Of a stretch of DNA of 64,000 bases, positions 55,328-64,000 are shown in pieces. Source of the DNA: Oharaeibacter diazotrophicus (GTDB lineage Bacteria; Pseudomonadota; Alphaproteobacteria; Rhizobiales; Pleomorphomonadaceae); contig NZ_SNXY01000009.1 in assembly GCF_004362745.1 (NCBI RefSeq), positions 1-64,000 on the forward strand, read 5' to 3'. Below the pieces are notes generated by a model that did no database searches, was not told where the DNA came from, and was given only the letters and a program-made list of their open reading frames with translations. A program made the translations under genes and the position numbers. Position 1 is the first letter of the stretch, and each line of letters begins with the position of its first letter.

Positions 55328-55446
55328 GCCGGCGCGGGACGCGCGCTCCCGACGATCGCAACACATGGATGGGCCGGGCCGTCGCGCCCGGCCCTTCCGC
55401 GTTCGCGAGAGCCGATGCGACGGTGCGGCGAGGCCCGACAATCCGC

Positions 55447-55462
55447 TGTCGGGCTTGCGACA
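55447..55462 (+). promoter_or_regulatory. NifA upstream activator site before nifB
   Basis: TGTCGGGCTTGCGACA, exact TGT-N10-ACA, about 95 bases before the predicted transcription start. Confidence 0.8.
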
Positions 55463-55523
55463 GGCTGTCGGACGAGAGCCGTGCGCGACCGCACAAGTCA
55501 TTGTAAAACATGATCTTCCGCCC

Positions 55524-55539
55524 TGGCACGCGGCTTGCG
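55524..55539 (+). promoter_or_regulatory. Sigma-54 promoter of nifB
   Basis: TGGCACG-CGGC-TTGC-G: full match to TGGCACG-N4-TTGC. It lies 39 bases before the nifB ATG. Confidence 0.88.
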
Positions 55540-55577
55540 GGACATTGCCCGACGGCCAACGCATGAGGAGACGGATC

Positions 55578-57047
55578 ATGCTCTCGCTCGACGCCATCGC
55601 CCCGGTCATCGATCTCGACGCGATGCGGGCAAAGCTCTCCGAAGGGGGGTGCAAGTCCTCCGCCTGCGGTTCCTCCGCCAAGCCCGACGACATGGACCCG
55701 GCGGTGTGGGAGCGCATCAAGGACCATCCCTGCTACTCGGAAGAGGCCCACCACTATTTCGCGCGGATGCACGTGGCGGTCGCCCCCGCCTGCAACATCC
55801 AGTGCAACTACTGCAACCGCAAATACGACTGCGCCAACGAGAGCCGCCCCGGCGTCGTCTCGGAGAAGTTGACGCCCGACCAGGCGCTGCGCAAGGTGAT
55901 CGCGGTCGCCAACGAGGTGCCGCAGCTCTCCGTGCTCGGCATCGCCGGCCCCGGCGACGCCTGCTACGACTGGAAGCGCACGAAGGCCACCTTCGAGGCG
56001 GTGTCCGCCGAGATCCCCGACGTCAAGCTGTGCATCTCCACCAACGGGCTCGCCCTGCCCGACCACGTGGACGAGCTGGCGGCGATGAACGTCGACCACG
56101 TCACGATCACCATCAACATGGTCGACCCGGAGATCGGGGCGAAGATCTATCCTTGGATCTTCTACCAGCACCGGCGCTGGACCGGCGTCGAGGCCTCGCG
56201 GATCCTGCACGAGCGCCAGATGCAGGGCCTCGAGATGCTGACGGCGCGCGGCATCCTCACCAAGATCAACTCGGTGATGATCCCCGGCGTCAATGACGAC
56301 CACCTCGTCGAGGTCAACCGCTGGGTCAAGGAACGCGGCGCGTTCCTGCACAACGTCATGCCGCTGATCTCGGAGGCCGAGCACGGCACCCACTTCGGCC
56401 TGACCGGCCAGCGCGGGCCGACGGCGATGGAGCTGAAGGCGCTGCAGGACCGACTCGACGGCGGCGCCAAGCTGATGCGGCACTGCCGGCAGTGCCGCGC
56501 CGACGCGGTCGGCCTGCTCGGCGAGGACCGCGGCCAGGAGTTCACGCTCGACCAGCTGCCGGAGGTGGTCTCCTACGATCCGGCCAAGCGCGAGGCCTAT
56601 CGCGAGGTGGTGGCGCGCGAGCGCGGCGACCACGTCGCGGCCAAGTCGGTGGCCGACGCCGCGGTGCGCGCGGCGGTGACGGGCGGCTCGATGCTGGTGG
56701 CGGTGGCGACCAAGGGCGGCGGCCGCGTCAACGAGCACTTCGGCCACGCCCGCGAGTTCCAGGTCTACGAGGCGAGCCCGAAGGGCATCGTGTTCGTCGG
56801 CCACCGCAAGGTCGATCAGTACTGCATGGGCGGCTTCGGCGAGGACGCCACGCTCACCGGCGTGATCGCCGCCCTCGAGGGCGTCGACGTGGTGCTGTGC
56901 GCCAAGATCGGCGACTGCCCGAAGGACGACCTCGCCGCCGCCGGCATCCGGGCCAGCGACGACCACGCCCACGACTACATCGAGACCGCCATCCTCGCCC
57001 TCGTCGCCGAGACCTTCGGCGCGGCGCTGGAGCCGATGACGGCCTGA
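55578..57047 (+). CDS. nifB: FeMo-cofactor biosynthesis protein NifB
   Basis: 489 residues. The radical SAM domain has CxxxCxxC at Cys72, Cys76 and Cys79 ([15 protein letters not shown]), preceded by the Cys-rich start [11 protein letters not shown] that binds an accessory cluster. [13 protein letters not shown] and [18 protein letters not shown] are typical NifB. The C-terminal NifX/NafY-like domain ([19 protein letters not shown]) binds NifB-co. NifB fuses 4Fe-4S units with a carbide from SAM to make NifB-co. The ATG at 55578 is chosen over one at 55563 because GAGGAG lies 7 bases upstream. First gene of the block through 59481. Confidence 0.96.
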   Translation: MLSLDAIAPVIDLDAMRAKLSEGGCKSSACGSSAKPDDMDPAVWERIKDHPCYSEEAHHYFARMHVAVAPACNIQCNYCNRKYDCANESRPGVVSEKLTPDQALRKVIAVANEVPQLSVLGIAGPGDACYDWKRTKATFEAVSAEIPDVKLCISTNGLALPDHVDELAAMNVDHVTITINMVDPEIGAKIYPWIFYQHRRWTGVEASRILHERQMQGLEMLTARGILTKINSVMIPGVNDDHLVEVNRWVKERGAFLHNVMPLISEAEHGTHFGLTGQRGPTAMELKALQDRLDGGAKLMRHCRQCRADAVGLLGEDRGQEFTLDQLPEVVSYDPAKREAYREVVARERGDHVAAKSVADAAVRAAVTGGSMLVAVATKGGGRVNEHFGHAREFQVYEASPKGIVFVGHRKVDQYCMGGFGEDATLTGVIAALEGVDVVLCAKIGDCPKDDLAAAGIRASDDHAHDYIETAILALVAETFGAALEPMTA

Positions 57048-57090
57048 GCTCCCCCTCCCGACCTTCCCCCAGCCGAAAGGAAAACGACCC

Positions 57091-57291
57091 ATGGCCTTCC
57101 AGATCGTCTCGTCCCAGTGCACCGCCTGCGGCGCCTGCGAATTCGAGTGCCCGTCGGGCGCCATCAAGTTCAAGGGCGAGACCTACATCATCGACGCCAA
57201 GAAGTGCACCGAGTGCGAGGGCGCCTTCGACACCCAGCAGTGCGCCCAGGTCTGCCCGGTCCCGAAGACCTGCATCCCGCTGAAGCACTGA
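57091..57291 (+). CDS. fdxN: 2[4Fe-4S] ferredoxin, FdxN type
   Basis: 66 residues. Nine cysteines in two motifs: C10-x2-C13-x2-C16-x3-C20 and C39-x2-C42-x8-C51-x3-C55, with an extra Cys61. The longer spacing in the second motif is typical of nif-linked FdxN/FrxN ferredoxins encoded after nifB. It probably donates electrons to NifB. AAAGGAAAACGACCC precedes the ATG. Confidence 0.92.
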   Translation: MAFQIVSSQCTACGACEFECPSGAIKFKGETYIIDAKKCTECEGAFDTQQCAQVCPVPKTCIPLKH

Positions 57292-57299
57292 GGCTCGCC

Positions 57300-58064
57300 G
57301 TGGCGGAAGCGGCCGAACCCGCGGACGAGACGGTCGACTGGACCGGCCGTCCCTTCAGCTGCACCGACTGCCCGCACGAGGAGATGCGGGCGAGCGGGCG
57401 CTGCGTGCTCGGGCGCGTCTGCGTCCGCGACCGCCGCGCCCGCCGGATCGACCGCTTCTTCACCGGCAACCCCGACCTCGCCGGCGCCTATCTCGACGCG
57501 CCCTATTTCGAGGTCCGCACGCTGGCGGCCAAGCACGCCAGCGTCTTCCTGCTGCCGCGGCTGATGGCCGACCCGGACCCGGAGGTCCGCGCCATGGCGG
57601 CGATGCGGCTGCCGCTCGCCCGCGTCGCGCAGATGGCCGGCGATCCCGACCGCAAGGTCCGGATCGCCTGCGCCATGCGGCTGACCGGCGCGCCGCTGCT
57701 CGCCCTCTTCGCCGATCCCGACTACTACGTCCGCCTCACCGTGGTCCGCCGCCTCGAGCCGGACCTGCTGCCGATCGCCACCGGCGATCCGGAGAGCGAG
57801 GTGCGCCGCACCGTCGCCCGGCGCATCCCGCTCGACCGCCTCGCCCCGCTCGGCTTCGATCCCGACCCGCTGGTGCGCCGCGAGGTCGCCGAGCGGCTGC
57901 CGCCGGAGAGCCTCGGCTATCTCGCCGCCGATCCCGACATCCGCATCCGCCACACCGTCGCCGAGCGCGGCGACAGGGCGGTGGTCGCCCGGCTCGTCGC
58001 CGACCCGGAGGAGGCGGTCCGCCTCGCCGCGGCCGAGAGGCTGCAAGTCCTGGAGGGAAACTGA
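57300..58064 (+). CDS. 4Fe-4S LRV (leucine-rich-repeat variant) protein of the nif cluster
   Basis: 254 residues. An N-terminal cysteine motif, C21-x2-C24-x10-C35-x5-C41, would bind a 4Fe-4S cluster. It is followed by about eight 24-residue alpha-helical LRV repeats with the recurring pattern DPDPEVRAMAAMRLP, DPDRKVRIACAMRL, DPDYYVRLTVVRRL, DPESEVRRTVARRIP. The same architecture was described for an Azotobacter vinelandii protein encoded beside nif genes. The role is unknown; it could be a scaffold or electron carrier for NifB. The GTG start lies 8 bases after fdxN, and the stop is 1 base before nifZ. Confidence 0.85.
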   Translation: MAEAAEPADETVDWTGRPFSCTDCPHEEMRASGRCVLGRVCVRDRRARRIDRFFTGNPDLAGAYLDAPYFEVRTLAAKHASVFLLPRLMADPDPEVRAMAAMRLPLARVAQMAGDPDRKVRIACAMRLTGAPLLALFADPDYYVRLTVVRRLEPDLLPIATGDPESEVRRTVARRIPLDRLAPLGFDPDPLVRREVAERLPPESLGYLAADPDIRIRHTVAERGDRAVVARLVADPEEAVRLAAAERLQVLEGN

Positions 58065-58065
58065 C

Positions 58066-58359
58066 ATGGGTCTCGGACGCGAACAGGAGGTCGAGATCTT
58101 CCGCCCACCGGTCTACCTGCCGGGCACCAAGGTCGTCTGCCTCAAGCACATCCGCAACGACGGCACCTACCGCGGCCGCGAGATCGGCGAGGTGCTGGTC
58201 CGCAAGGGCGACGTCGGCTACGTGCGCGACATCGGCACCTTCCTCCAGCAGTTCTACATCTACGCCGTCGAGTGGATCGAGCCCGGCACGATCGTCGGCA
58301 TGCGCGGCAAGGAGCTGAAGCCCTTCGCCGAACCCGCCTCCACCGGAGTTGCCCCATGA
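58066..58359 (+). CDS. nifZ: Nitrogenase P-cluster maturation protein NifZ
   Basis: 97 residues. FRPPVYLPGTKVVCLKHIRNDGTYRGREIGEVLVRKGDVGYVRDIGTFLQQFYIYAVEW is the NifZ core. NifZ assists formation of the second P-cluster in the MoFe protein. GGAGGG lies 6 bases before the ATG, and the stop overlaps nifT by 4 bases. Confidence 0.93.
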   Translation: MGLGREQEVEIFRPPVYLPGTKVVCLKHIRNDGTYRGREIGEVLVRKGDVGYVRDIGTFLQQFYIYAVEWIEPGTIVGMRGKELKPFAEPASTGVAP

Positions 58360-58571
58360 AAGTGATGATCCGAGCGACCGCGAAGGGCCTGTCGGCCTAC
58401 GTGCCGAAGAAGGACCTCGAGGAACCGGTGGTCTACGCCGAGCGCGACCCGGTGTGGGGCGGCGAGATCCGCCTCAAGAACGGCTGGACGCTGGTGCTGC
58501 CGGAGATGCCGGCCGAAACGCGGCTGCCGGTGACCGTCGACGCCCGCCGCGTGGGAGGTGGCGATGAGTGA
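58356..58571 (+). CDS. nifT: NifT/FixU family protein
   Basis: 71 residues: MKVMIRATAKGLSAYVPKKDLEEPVV and WGGEIRLKNGWTLVLPEMP are the NifT/FixU signature. Its function is undefined and it is dispensable in studied species. The ATG overlaps the nifZ stop, and its last 8 bases overlap the next gene. Confidence 0.92.
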   Translation: MKVMIRATAKGLSAYVPKKDLEEPVVYAERDPVWGGEIRLKNGWTLVLPEMPAETRLPVTVDARRVGGGDE

Positions 58572-59481
58572 GTTGCACACCGCCCTCCCCGCCGGCGCCG
58601 CCGCACCGACGATCCCCGCTCCGGACGCCGACCGCGACGCCATCGTCGCCACCGCGATCGGCCGTCTGATCACCGGCCGCGCGATCCCCTTCCTCGGGCC
58701 GGGCGCGCTCGCCGGCGCGGCCGAGGCCGTCGGCGTGCCGGCCTCGCCCGAGGCGGTCGCCGCCGCGCTCAACCGCTTCACCATGGCGCCGGGCCGCATC
58801 CGCACCAACATGTGGTCGGTCGCGCAGTACATCGAACAGCGCCGGCACCGCCGCACGCTCGTCGCCAACATGGCCGACATCTTCGCCAATCCGGTGCCGG
58901 CCGGCGCGCTGCACCGGGCGCTGGCGGCACTCGACCGGCTGCCGATGATCGTCGACACCTGGTACGACGGCGCGATGCGCGAGGCGCTCGCCGTCCGCGG
59001 CGACTGGGTCGAGATCCAGGGCGTGACGCGCGCGCTCGAGACCGGCGACATCTGGTGGCGCGCCTACGCCCCCGGCGGCGGCGAGGTGACCGCCGCGGAC
59101 GCCGGAGCGGCGCCGCTGGTGCTCTACAAGCCGCACGGCGCGGTGGTGCCGGCGCGCAACTTCCTGGTCGCCGACAGCGACTATGTCGAGGTCCTCACCG
59201 AGATCGACATCCAGTCGCCGATCCCCGACACGGTGGTCGAGCGCCGGGCCGGCCGCAGCTTCGTCTTTCTCGGCTGCCGGTTCGACGACCAGATGCTGCG
59301 CACCTACGCCCGCCAGATCGCCAAGCGCTCGGCGGGCCCGCACGTGGCGCTGATCGACGATCCGGACGCGCTGACGCGCAACGAGCGCCGGTTCCTCGCC
59401 GACCAGATGATCGTGCCGGTGGCGATGGACCTCGGCACCTTCACGGGGCGGCTCGAGGAGGCCACCGCGGCGCTCGCCTGA
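58564..59481 (+). CDS. SIR2-like NAD-binding protein in the nif operon
   Basis: 305 residues. A SIR2_2-type domain is indicated by GRAIPFLGPGAL (NAD-binding GAG-like loop), LDRLPMIVDTWYDGAM, VLYKPHGAVV (KxHG-like catalytic His) and FVFLGCRFDDQMLR near the C-terminus. It could be an NAD-dependent deacylase or an NAD glycohydrolase-type protein. GGGAGG lies 5 bases before the ATG, which overlaps nifT, so it is a true operon member. A terminator-like hairpin follows. A link to ADP-ribose or NAD-based nitrogenase control is possible but inferred only from location. Confidence 0.78.
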   Translation: MSELHTALPAGAAAPTIPAPDADRDAIVATAIGRLITGRAIPFLGPGALAGAAEAVGVPASPEAVAAALNRFTMAPGRIRTNMWSVAQYIEQRRHRRTLVANMADIFANPVPAGALHRALAALDRLPMIVDTWYDGAMREALAVRGDWVEIQGVTRALETGDIWWRAYAPGGGEVTAADAGAAPLVLYKPHGAVVPARNFLVADSDYVEVLTEIDIQSPIPDTVVERRAGRSFVFLGCRFDDQMLRTYARQIAKRSAGPHVALIDDPDALTRNERRFLADQMIVPVAMDLGTFTGRLEEATAALA

Positions 59482-60675
<1,194 letters not shown>

Positions 60676-60694
60676 TCCGGCGCCCCGGCGCCGT

Positions 60695-60729
60695 CGGTCC
60701 TCTCCGGGCCTTGCCCCCGGAGCGGACCG
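60695..60729 (+). other. Strong stem-loop between nifH and nifD
   Basis: CGGTCC-T-CTCCGGG (60695-60708) pairs with CCCGGAG-C-GGACCG (60716-60729), 7-base loop. There is no U-run, so it is more likely an mRNA stabiliser or partial attenuator giving nifH excess over nifDK than a full terminator. Confidence 0.65.
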
Positions 60730-60772
60730 GAGCCGGCGCCGCCCCGCCCCATCTTCCGCAAGGGAACATCCC

Positions 60773-62305
60773 ATGAGCCTCGACTACGAGAACGACGGCG
60801 AAGCGATGGAACGGATCATCGAGGAGGTCCTCGACGCCTATCCGGAGAAATTCGCCAAGCGGCGCAAGAAGCACCTCTCGGTCGCCACGCCGGCCGGCGA
60901 GGCCGAGGAGCACGGCGAGGTCAAGCCCCTCACCGAATGCGACGTCAAGAGCAACATCAAGTCCGTGCCGGGCGTGATGACCATCCGCGGCTGCGCCTAC
61001 GCCGGTTCCAAGGGCGTGGTGTGGGGTCCGATCAAGGACATGGTCCACATCTCCCACGGCCCGGTCGGCTGCGGCCAGTATTCGTGGTCGCAGCGGCGCA
61101 ACTACTACATCGGCAAGACCGGCATCGACAGCTTCGTGACGATGCAGTTCACCTCCGACTTCCAGGAGCGCGACATCGTCTTCGGCGGCGACAAGAAACT
61201 GGAGAAGGTGATCGACGAGATCGACGCGCTGTTCCCGCTGGCGAACGGCACCACGATCCAGTCGGAATGCCCGATCGGCCTGATCGGCGACGACATCGAG
61301 GCCGTCTCGAAGAAGAAGGCCAAGGAGCACGGCAAGACCATCGTGCCGGTGCGCTGCGAGGGCTTCCGCGGCGTGTCGCAGTCGCTCGGTCACCACATCG
61401 CCAACGACGCGGTGCGCGACTGGGTGTTCGAGAACAAGGGCGGCGTCGAGCAGAACCCCGACACCGGCTTCGTCCCCGGCCCCTACGACGTCAACGTCAT
61501 CGGCGACTACAACATCGGCGGCGACGCCTGGGCCTCGCGCATCCTGCTCGAGGAGATCGGGCTGCGCGTCGTCGGCAACTGGTCGGGCGACGCCACGCTC
61601 GCCGAGATCGAGCGGGCGCCGAAGGCCAAGCTCAACCTCATCCACTGCTACCGGTCGATGAACTACATCTGCCGCTACATGGAAGAGAAGTACGGCATCT
61701 CCTGGATGGAGTACAATTTCTTCGGCCCGAGCCAGATCGAGGCGTCGTTGCGCGCGATCGCCAAGCACTTTGGCCCGGAGATCGAGGAGAAGGCCGAAGC
61801 GGTGATCGCCAAGTACCGGCCGCTGGTCGACGCGGTGATCGCGAAGTACCGGCCGCGCCTCGAGGGCAAGACGGTGATGCTCTACGTCGGCGGCCTGCGC
61901 CCGCGTCACGTCATCACCGCCTACGAGGACCTCGGCATGGAGATCGTCGGCACGGGCTACGAGTTCGGCCACAACGACGACTACCAGCGCACCGGTCACT
62001 ACGTGAAGAAGGGCACGCTGATCTACGACGACGTCACCGGCTACGAGCTCGAGAAGTTCATCGAGAAGGTCCGGCCCGACCTGGTCGGTTCCGGCATCAA
62101 GGAGAAGTACCCGGTGCAGAAGATGGGCATCCCGTTCCGTCAGATGCACAGCTGGGACTATTCCGGCCCCTACCACGGCTACGACGGTTTCGCGATCTTC
62201 GCCCGCGACATGGACCTCGCCATCAACAACCCCGTCTGGGGCCTGATGAAGGCGCCGTGGAAGAAGGACGCCGAACCCGCGCCGACGCTCGTCGCCGCGG
62301 AGTGA
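60773..62305 (+). CDS. nifD: Nitrogenase molybdenum-iron protein alpha chain NifD
   Basis: 510 residues. P-cluster ligands Cys74, Cys100 and Cys166; FeMo-cofactor ligands Cys292 (HCYRSMNYI) and His459 ([13 protein letters not shown]), matching Cys275/His442 of Azotobacter. [14 protein letters not shown] and [29 protein letters not shown] are typical of the Mo-type enzyme rather than VnfD or AnfD. It forms an alpha2beta2 tetramer with NifK. Confidence 0.99.
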   Translation: MSLDYENDGEAMERIIEEVLDAYPEKFAKRRKKHLSVATPAGEAEEHGEVKPLTECDVKSNIKSVPGVMTIRGCAYAGSKGVVWGPIKDMVHISHGPVGCGQYSWSQRRNYYIGKTGIDSFVTMQFTSDFQERDIVFGGDKKLEKVIDEIDALFPLANGTTIQSECPIGLIGDDIEAVSKKKAKEHGKTIVPVRCEGFRGVSQSLGHHIANDAVRDWVFENKGGVEQNPDTGFVPGPYDVNVIGDYNIGGDAWASRILLEEIGLRVVGNWSGDATLAEIERAPKAKLNLIHCYRSMNYICRYMEEKYGISWMEYNFFGPSQIEASLRAIAKHFGPEIEEKAEAVIAKYRPLVDAVIAKYRPRLEGKTVMLYVGGLRPRHVITAYEDLGMEIVGTGYEFGHNDDYQRTGHYVKKGTLIYDDVTGYELEKFIEKVRPDLVGSGIKEKYPVQKMGIPFRQMHSWDYSGPYHGYDGFAIFARDMDLAINNPVWGLMKAPWKKDAEPAPTLVAAE

Positions 62306-62309
62306 TACC

Positions 62310-62335
62310 TGGCCGGGTCGCCCGAGACCCGGCCA
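62310..62335 (+). other. Stem-loop between nifD and nifK
   Basis: Perfect 10-base arms TGGCCGGGTC (62310-62319) and GACCCGGCCA (62326-62335), 6-base loop, 4 bases after the nifD stop. No U-run follows. The 140-base gap is long for nifD-nifK. Confidence 0.6.
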
Positions 62336-62445
62336 CCAACTTCCCCCTCTGGACACGACCCGCCCCGCGCCGGCCCGCCGGCCGCGACCGCCCCTCCTTT
62401 GCCCGAGCCGCCGTATGGCGCGGCCGCACCCGAAGGATCAGACCC

Positions 62446-63987
62446 ATGCCGCAGTCCGCCGAAAAGGTGCTCGACCACGCACCGCTGTTCCGCGAGCCCG
62501 AATACAAGGACATGCTCGCCGCCAAGAAGGCCAATTTCGAGTGCGGCGTCTCCGACGCGCGCGTCACCGAGATCGCCGACTGGACGAAGTCCTGGGACTA
62601 CCGGGAGAAGAACTTCGCCCGCGAGGCGCTGACCGTGAACCCGGCCAAGGCCTGCCAGCCGCTCGGCGCGGTGTTCGCCGCCGCCGGCTTCGAGCGGACG
62701 ATGAGCTTCGTCCACGGCTCGCAGGGCTGCGTCGCCTACTACCGCTCGCACCTGTCGCGCCACTTCAAGGAGCCGTCGTCCGCGGTTTCGTCGTCGATGA
62801 CCGAGGACGCCGCGGTGTTCGGCGGCCTCAACAACATGGTCGACGGCCTCGCCAACACCTATTCGCTCTACGCGCCGAAGATGATCGCGGTCTCGACCAC
62901 CTGCATGGCGGAGGTGATCGGCGACGACCTGCACTCCTTCATTCAGACCGCCAAGGACAAGGGCTCGGTGCCGCAGTCCTTCGACGTGCCGTTCGCGCAC
63001 ACGCCGGCCTTCGTCGGCAGCCACGTCGACGGCTACGACAACATGGTCAAGGGCGTGCTCGAGCACTTCTGGAAGGGCCGGACCCGTTCGGAAGTGAAGG
63101 GCAAGGTCGCGATCATCCCCGGCTTCGACGGCTACTGCGTCGGCAACAACCGCGAGCTCAAGCGCCTGCTCGACCTGATGGGCGTCGACTACGTGCTCAT
63201 CGGCGATGCCTCCGACCAGTTCGACACCCCCGCCGACGGCGAATTCCGCATGTACGACGGCGGCACGCGCCTCGAGGACGTCGCCGGCGCGCAGGACGCC
63301 GAATACGTCCTGTCGCTGCAGTCCTGGTGCACCCGCCGGACGCTGGAATACGCCGCGACCTTCGGGATCAAGACCGCGTCCTTCCACTACCCGATGGGCA
63401 TCCAGGCCACCGACGAGCTGCTGCTGAAGCTCTCGGAGATCTCCGGCAAGCCGATCCCGGCCGAGATCGAGCGCGAGCGCGGCCGCCTCGTCGACGCCAT
63501 GGCCGACAGCCAGGCCCATCTGCACGGCAAGAAATACGCGATCTACGGCGACCCCGACTTCGCCACCGCCTTCACCCGCTTCGTGCTGGAGACCGGCGGC
63601 GAGCCGACCCACGTGCTCTCGACCAACGGCACGAAGCACTGGGAGGAGGAACTGCAGCCGGTGCTCGACGCCTCGCCCTTCGGGCGGGACGCCACGATCT
63701 ACCCGCTGAAGGACCTCTGGCACATGCGCTCGCTGCTGTTCACCGAGAAGGTCGACTTCCTGGTCGGCAACAGCTACGGCAAGTATCTCGAGCGCGACAC
63801 CGGCACCCCGTTGATCCGCCTGACCTTCCCGGTGTTCGACCGCCACCACCACCACCGCTTCCCGCTGTGGGGCTACCAGGGTGGCCTGCGCGTGCTGACC
63901 ACGCTGCTCGACAAGGTCTTCGACACCCTCGACCGCGAGACCATGGATCCGGGTGTCACGGACTACAGCTACGACCTGACCCGCTGA
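62446..63987 (+). CDS. nifK: Nitrogenase molybdenum-iron protein beta chain NifK
   Basis: 513 residues. P-cluster ligands Cys70 ([11 protein letters not shown]), Cys95 ([11 protein letters not shown]) and Cys153 ([12 protein letters not shown]) are at the same numbers as in Azotobacter NifK, as is the adjacent [11 protein letters not shown] stretch. It has the short-N-terminus/long form usual for proteobacterial NifK. The ATG at 62446 follows GAAGGATCAGACCC. The last 13 bases of the window carry no further gene; nifE would be expected beyond the edge. Confidence 0.99.
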   Translation: MPQSAEKVLDHAPLFREPEYKDMLAAKKANFECGVSDARVTEIADWTKSWDYREKNFAREALTVNPAKACQPLGAVFAAAGFERTMSFVHGSQGCVAYYRSHLSRHFKEPSSAVSSSMTEDAAVFGGLNNMVDGLANTYSLYAPKMIAVSTTCMAEVIGDDLHSFIQTAKDKGSVPQSFDVPFAHTPAFVGSHVDGYDNMVKGVLEHFWKGRTRSEVKGKVAIIPGFDGYCVGNNRELKRLLDLMGVDYVLIGDASDQFDTPADGEFRMYDGGTRLEDVAGAQDAEYVLSLQSWCTRRTLEYAATFGIKTASFHYPMGIQATDELLLKLSEISGKPIPAEIERERGRLVDAMADSQAHLHGKKYAIYGDPDFATAFTRFVLETGGEPTHVLSTNGTKHWEEELQPVLDASPFGRDATIYPLKDLWHMRSLLFTEKVDFLVGNSYGKYLERDTGTPLIRLTFPVFDRHHHHRFPLWGYQGGLRVLTTLLDKVFDTLDRETMDPGVTDYSYDLTR

Positions 63988-64000
63988 CGCGGCAGAGGGT

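Noticed and set aside
55467-55482. Second NifA activator site before nifB (TGTCGGACGAGAG…)
   Set aside because: The ACA half is missing at the required distance.

Overview
The window reads as chromosome of a very GC-rich (roughly 70 %) diazotrophic alphaproteobacterium. Reasons: nifHDK, nifB and an oxygen-sensitive-type nifA; GntR/HutC and DeoR regulators; ferritin-like DUF892 proteins; general-stress (EcfG-type) promoters; and a glycan cluster of a kind I know from Hyphomicrobiales and Methylobacterium-like genomes. A Pleomorphomonadaceae-like host would fit, but that is a guess.

Layout. 1-80: tail of an IS630-type transposase. 233-1417: cytosine-deaminase-like amidohydrolase, followed by a tandem array of large palindromic repeats (1521-2304). 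2415-4976: an unusual fusion of a flavin monooxygenase with a questin-oxidase-like domain. 5274-10891: a sugar or polyol ABC importer (binding protein, two permeases, ATPase) with a DeoR regulator; two copies of a structured palindromic element sit between its genes. 10898-29054: a stress-linked surface-glycan island. One arm (11791-21037, + strand) holds a small protein, three nucleotide-sugar epimerases/decarboxylases, a B12-binding radical SAM protein and four glycosyltransferases. The opposing arm (25261-21871, - strand) holds DUF1003, inositol-phosphate synthase, a methyltransferase and a TIM-barrel glycosidase. Around and inside it lie EcfG-type promoters (GGAAC-N16/17-CGTT), two ferritin-like proteins, topoisomerase IB and a pyruvyltransferase-like protein. 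29134-36636: cysteine hydrolase, SDR, a GT39/GT2 lipid-sugar pair, and a GT4/amylo-1,6-glucosidase pair. 36945-39491: secreted beta-propeller/di-heme protein.

39617-51125: histidine utilisation. hutC lies upstream of an SDR / HisD-paralogue / Zn-dehydrogenase operon on the + strand, and hutI-H-G-U and hutF lie on the - strand, with hutF separated by a second repeat array (45072-45820). Two GTNTANAC palindromes, one before hutI and one before the SDR operon, suggest that one HutC-type regulator controls both. The HisD paralogue lacks residues needed for histidinol and looks more like sulfopropanediol dehydrogenase (HpsN).

51258-64000: molybdenum and nitrogen fixation. mop, a YqeB-like protein and modD lead into nifA, then nifB-fdxN-LRV-nifZ-nifT-SIR2-like, then nifHDK. 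NifA upstream activator sites (TGT-N10-ACA) paired with sigma-54 -24/-12 promoters are present before nifB and nifH, and also before the YqeB-like/modD pair. That places a little-studied molybdenum-handling pair in the predicted nif regulon and is the strongest new lead here. The second lead is the stress-promoter-linked glycan cluster. All promoter and operator calls are by eye and untested. nifE, nifN, nifX, nifQ and the homocitrate synthase gene are not in this window.
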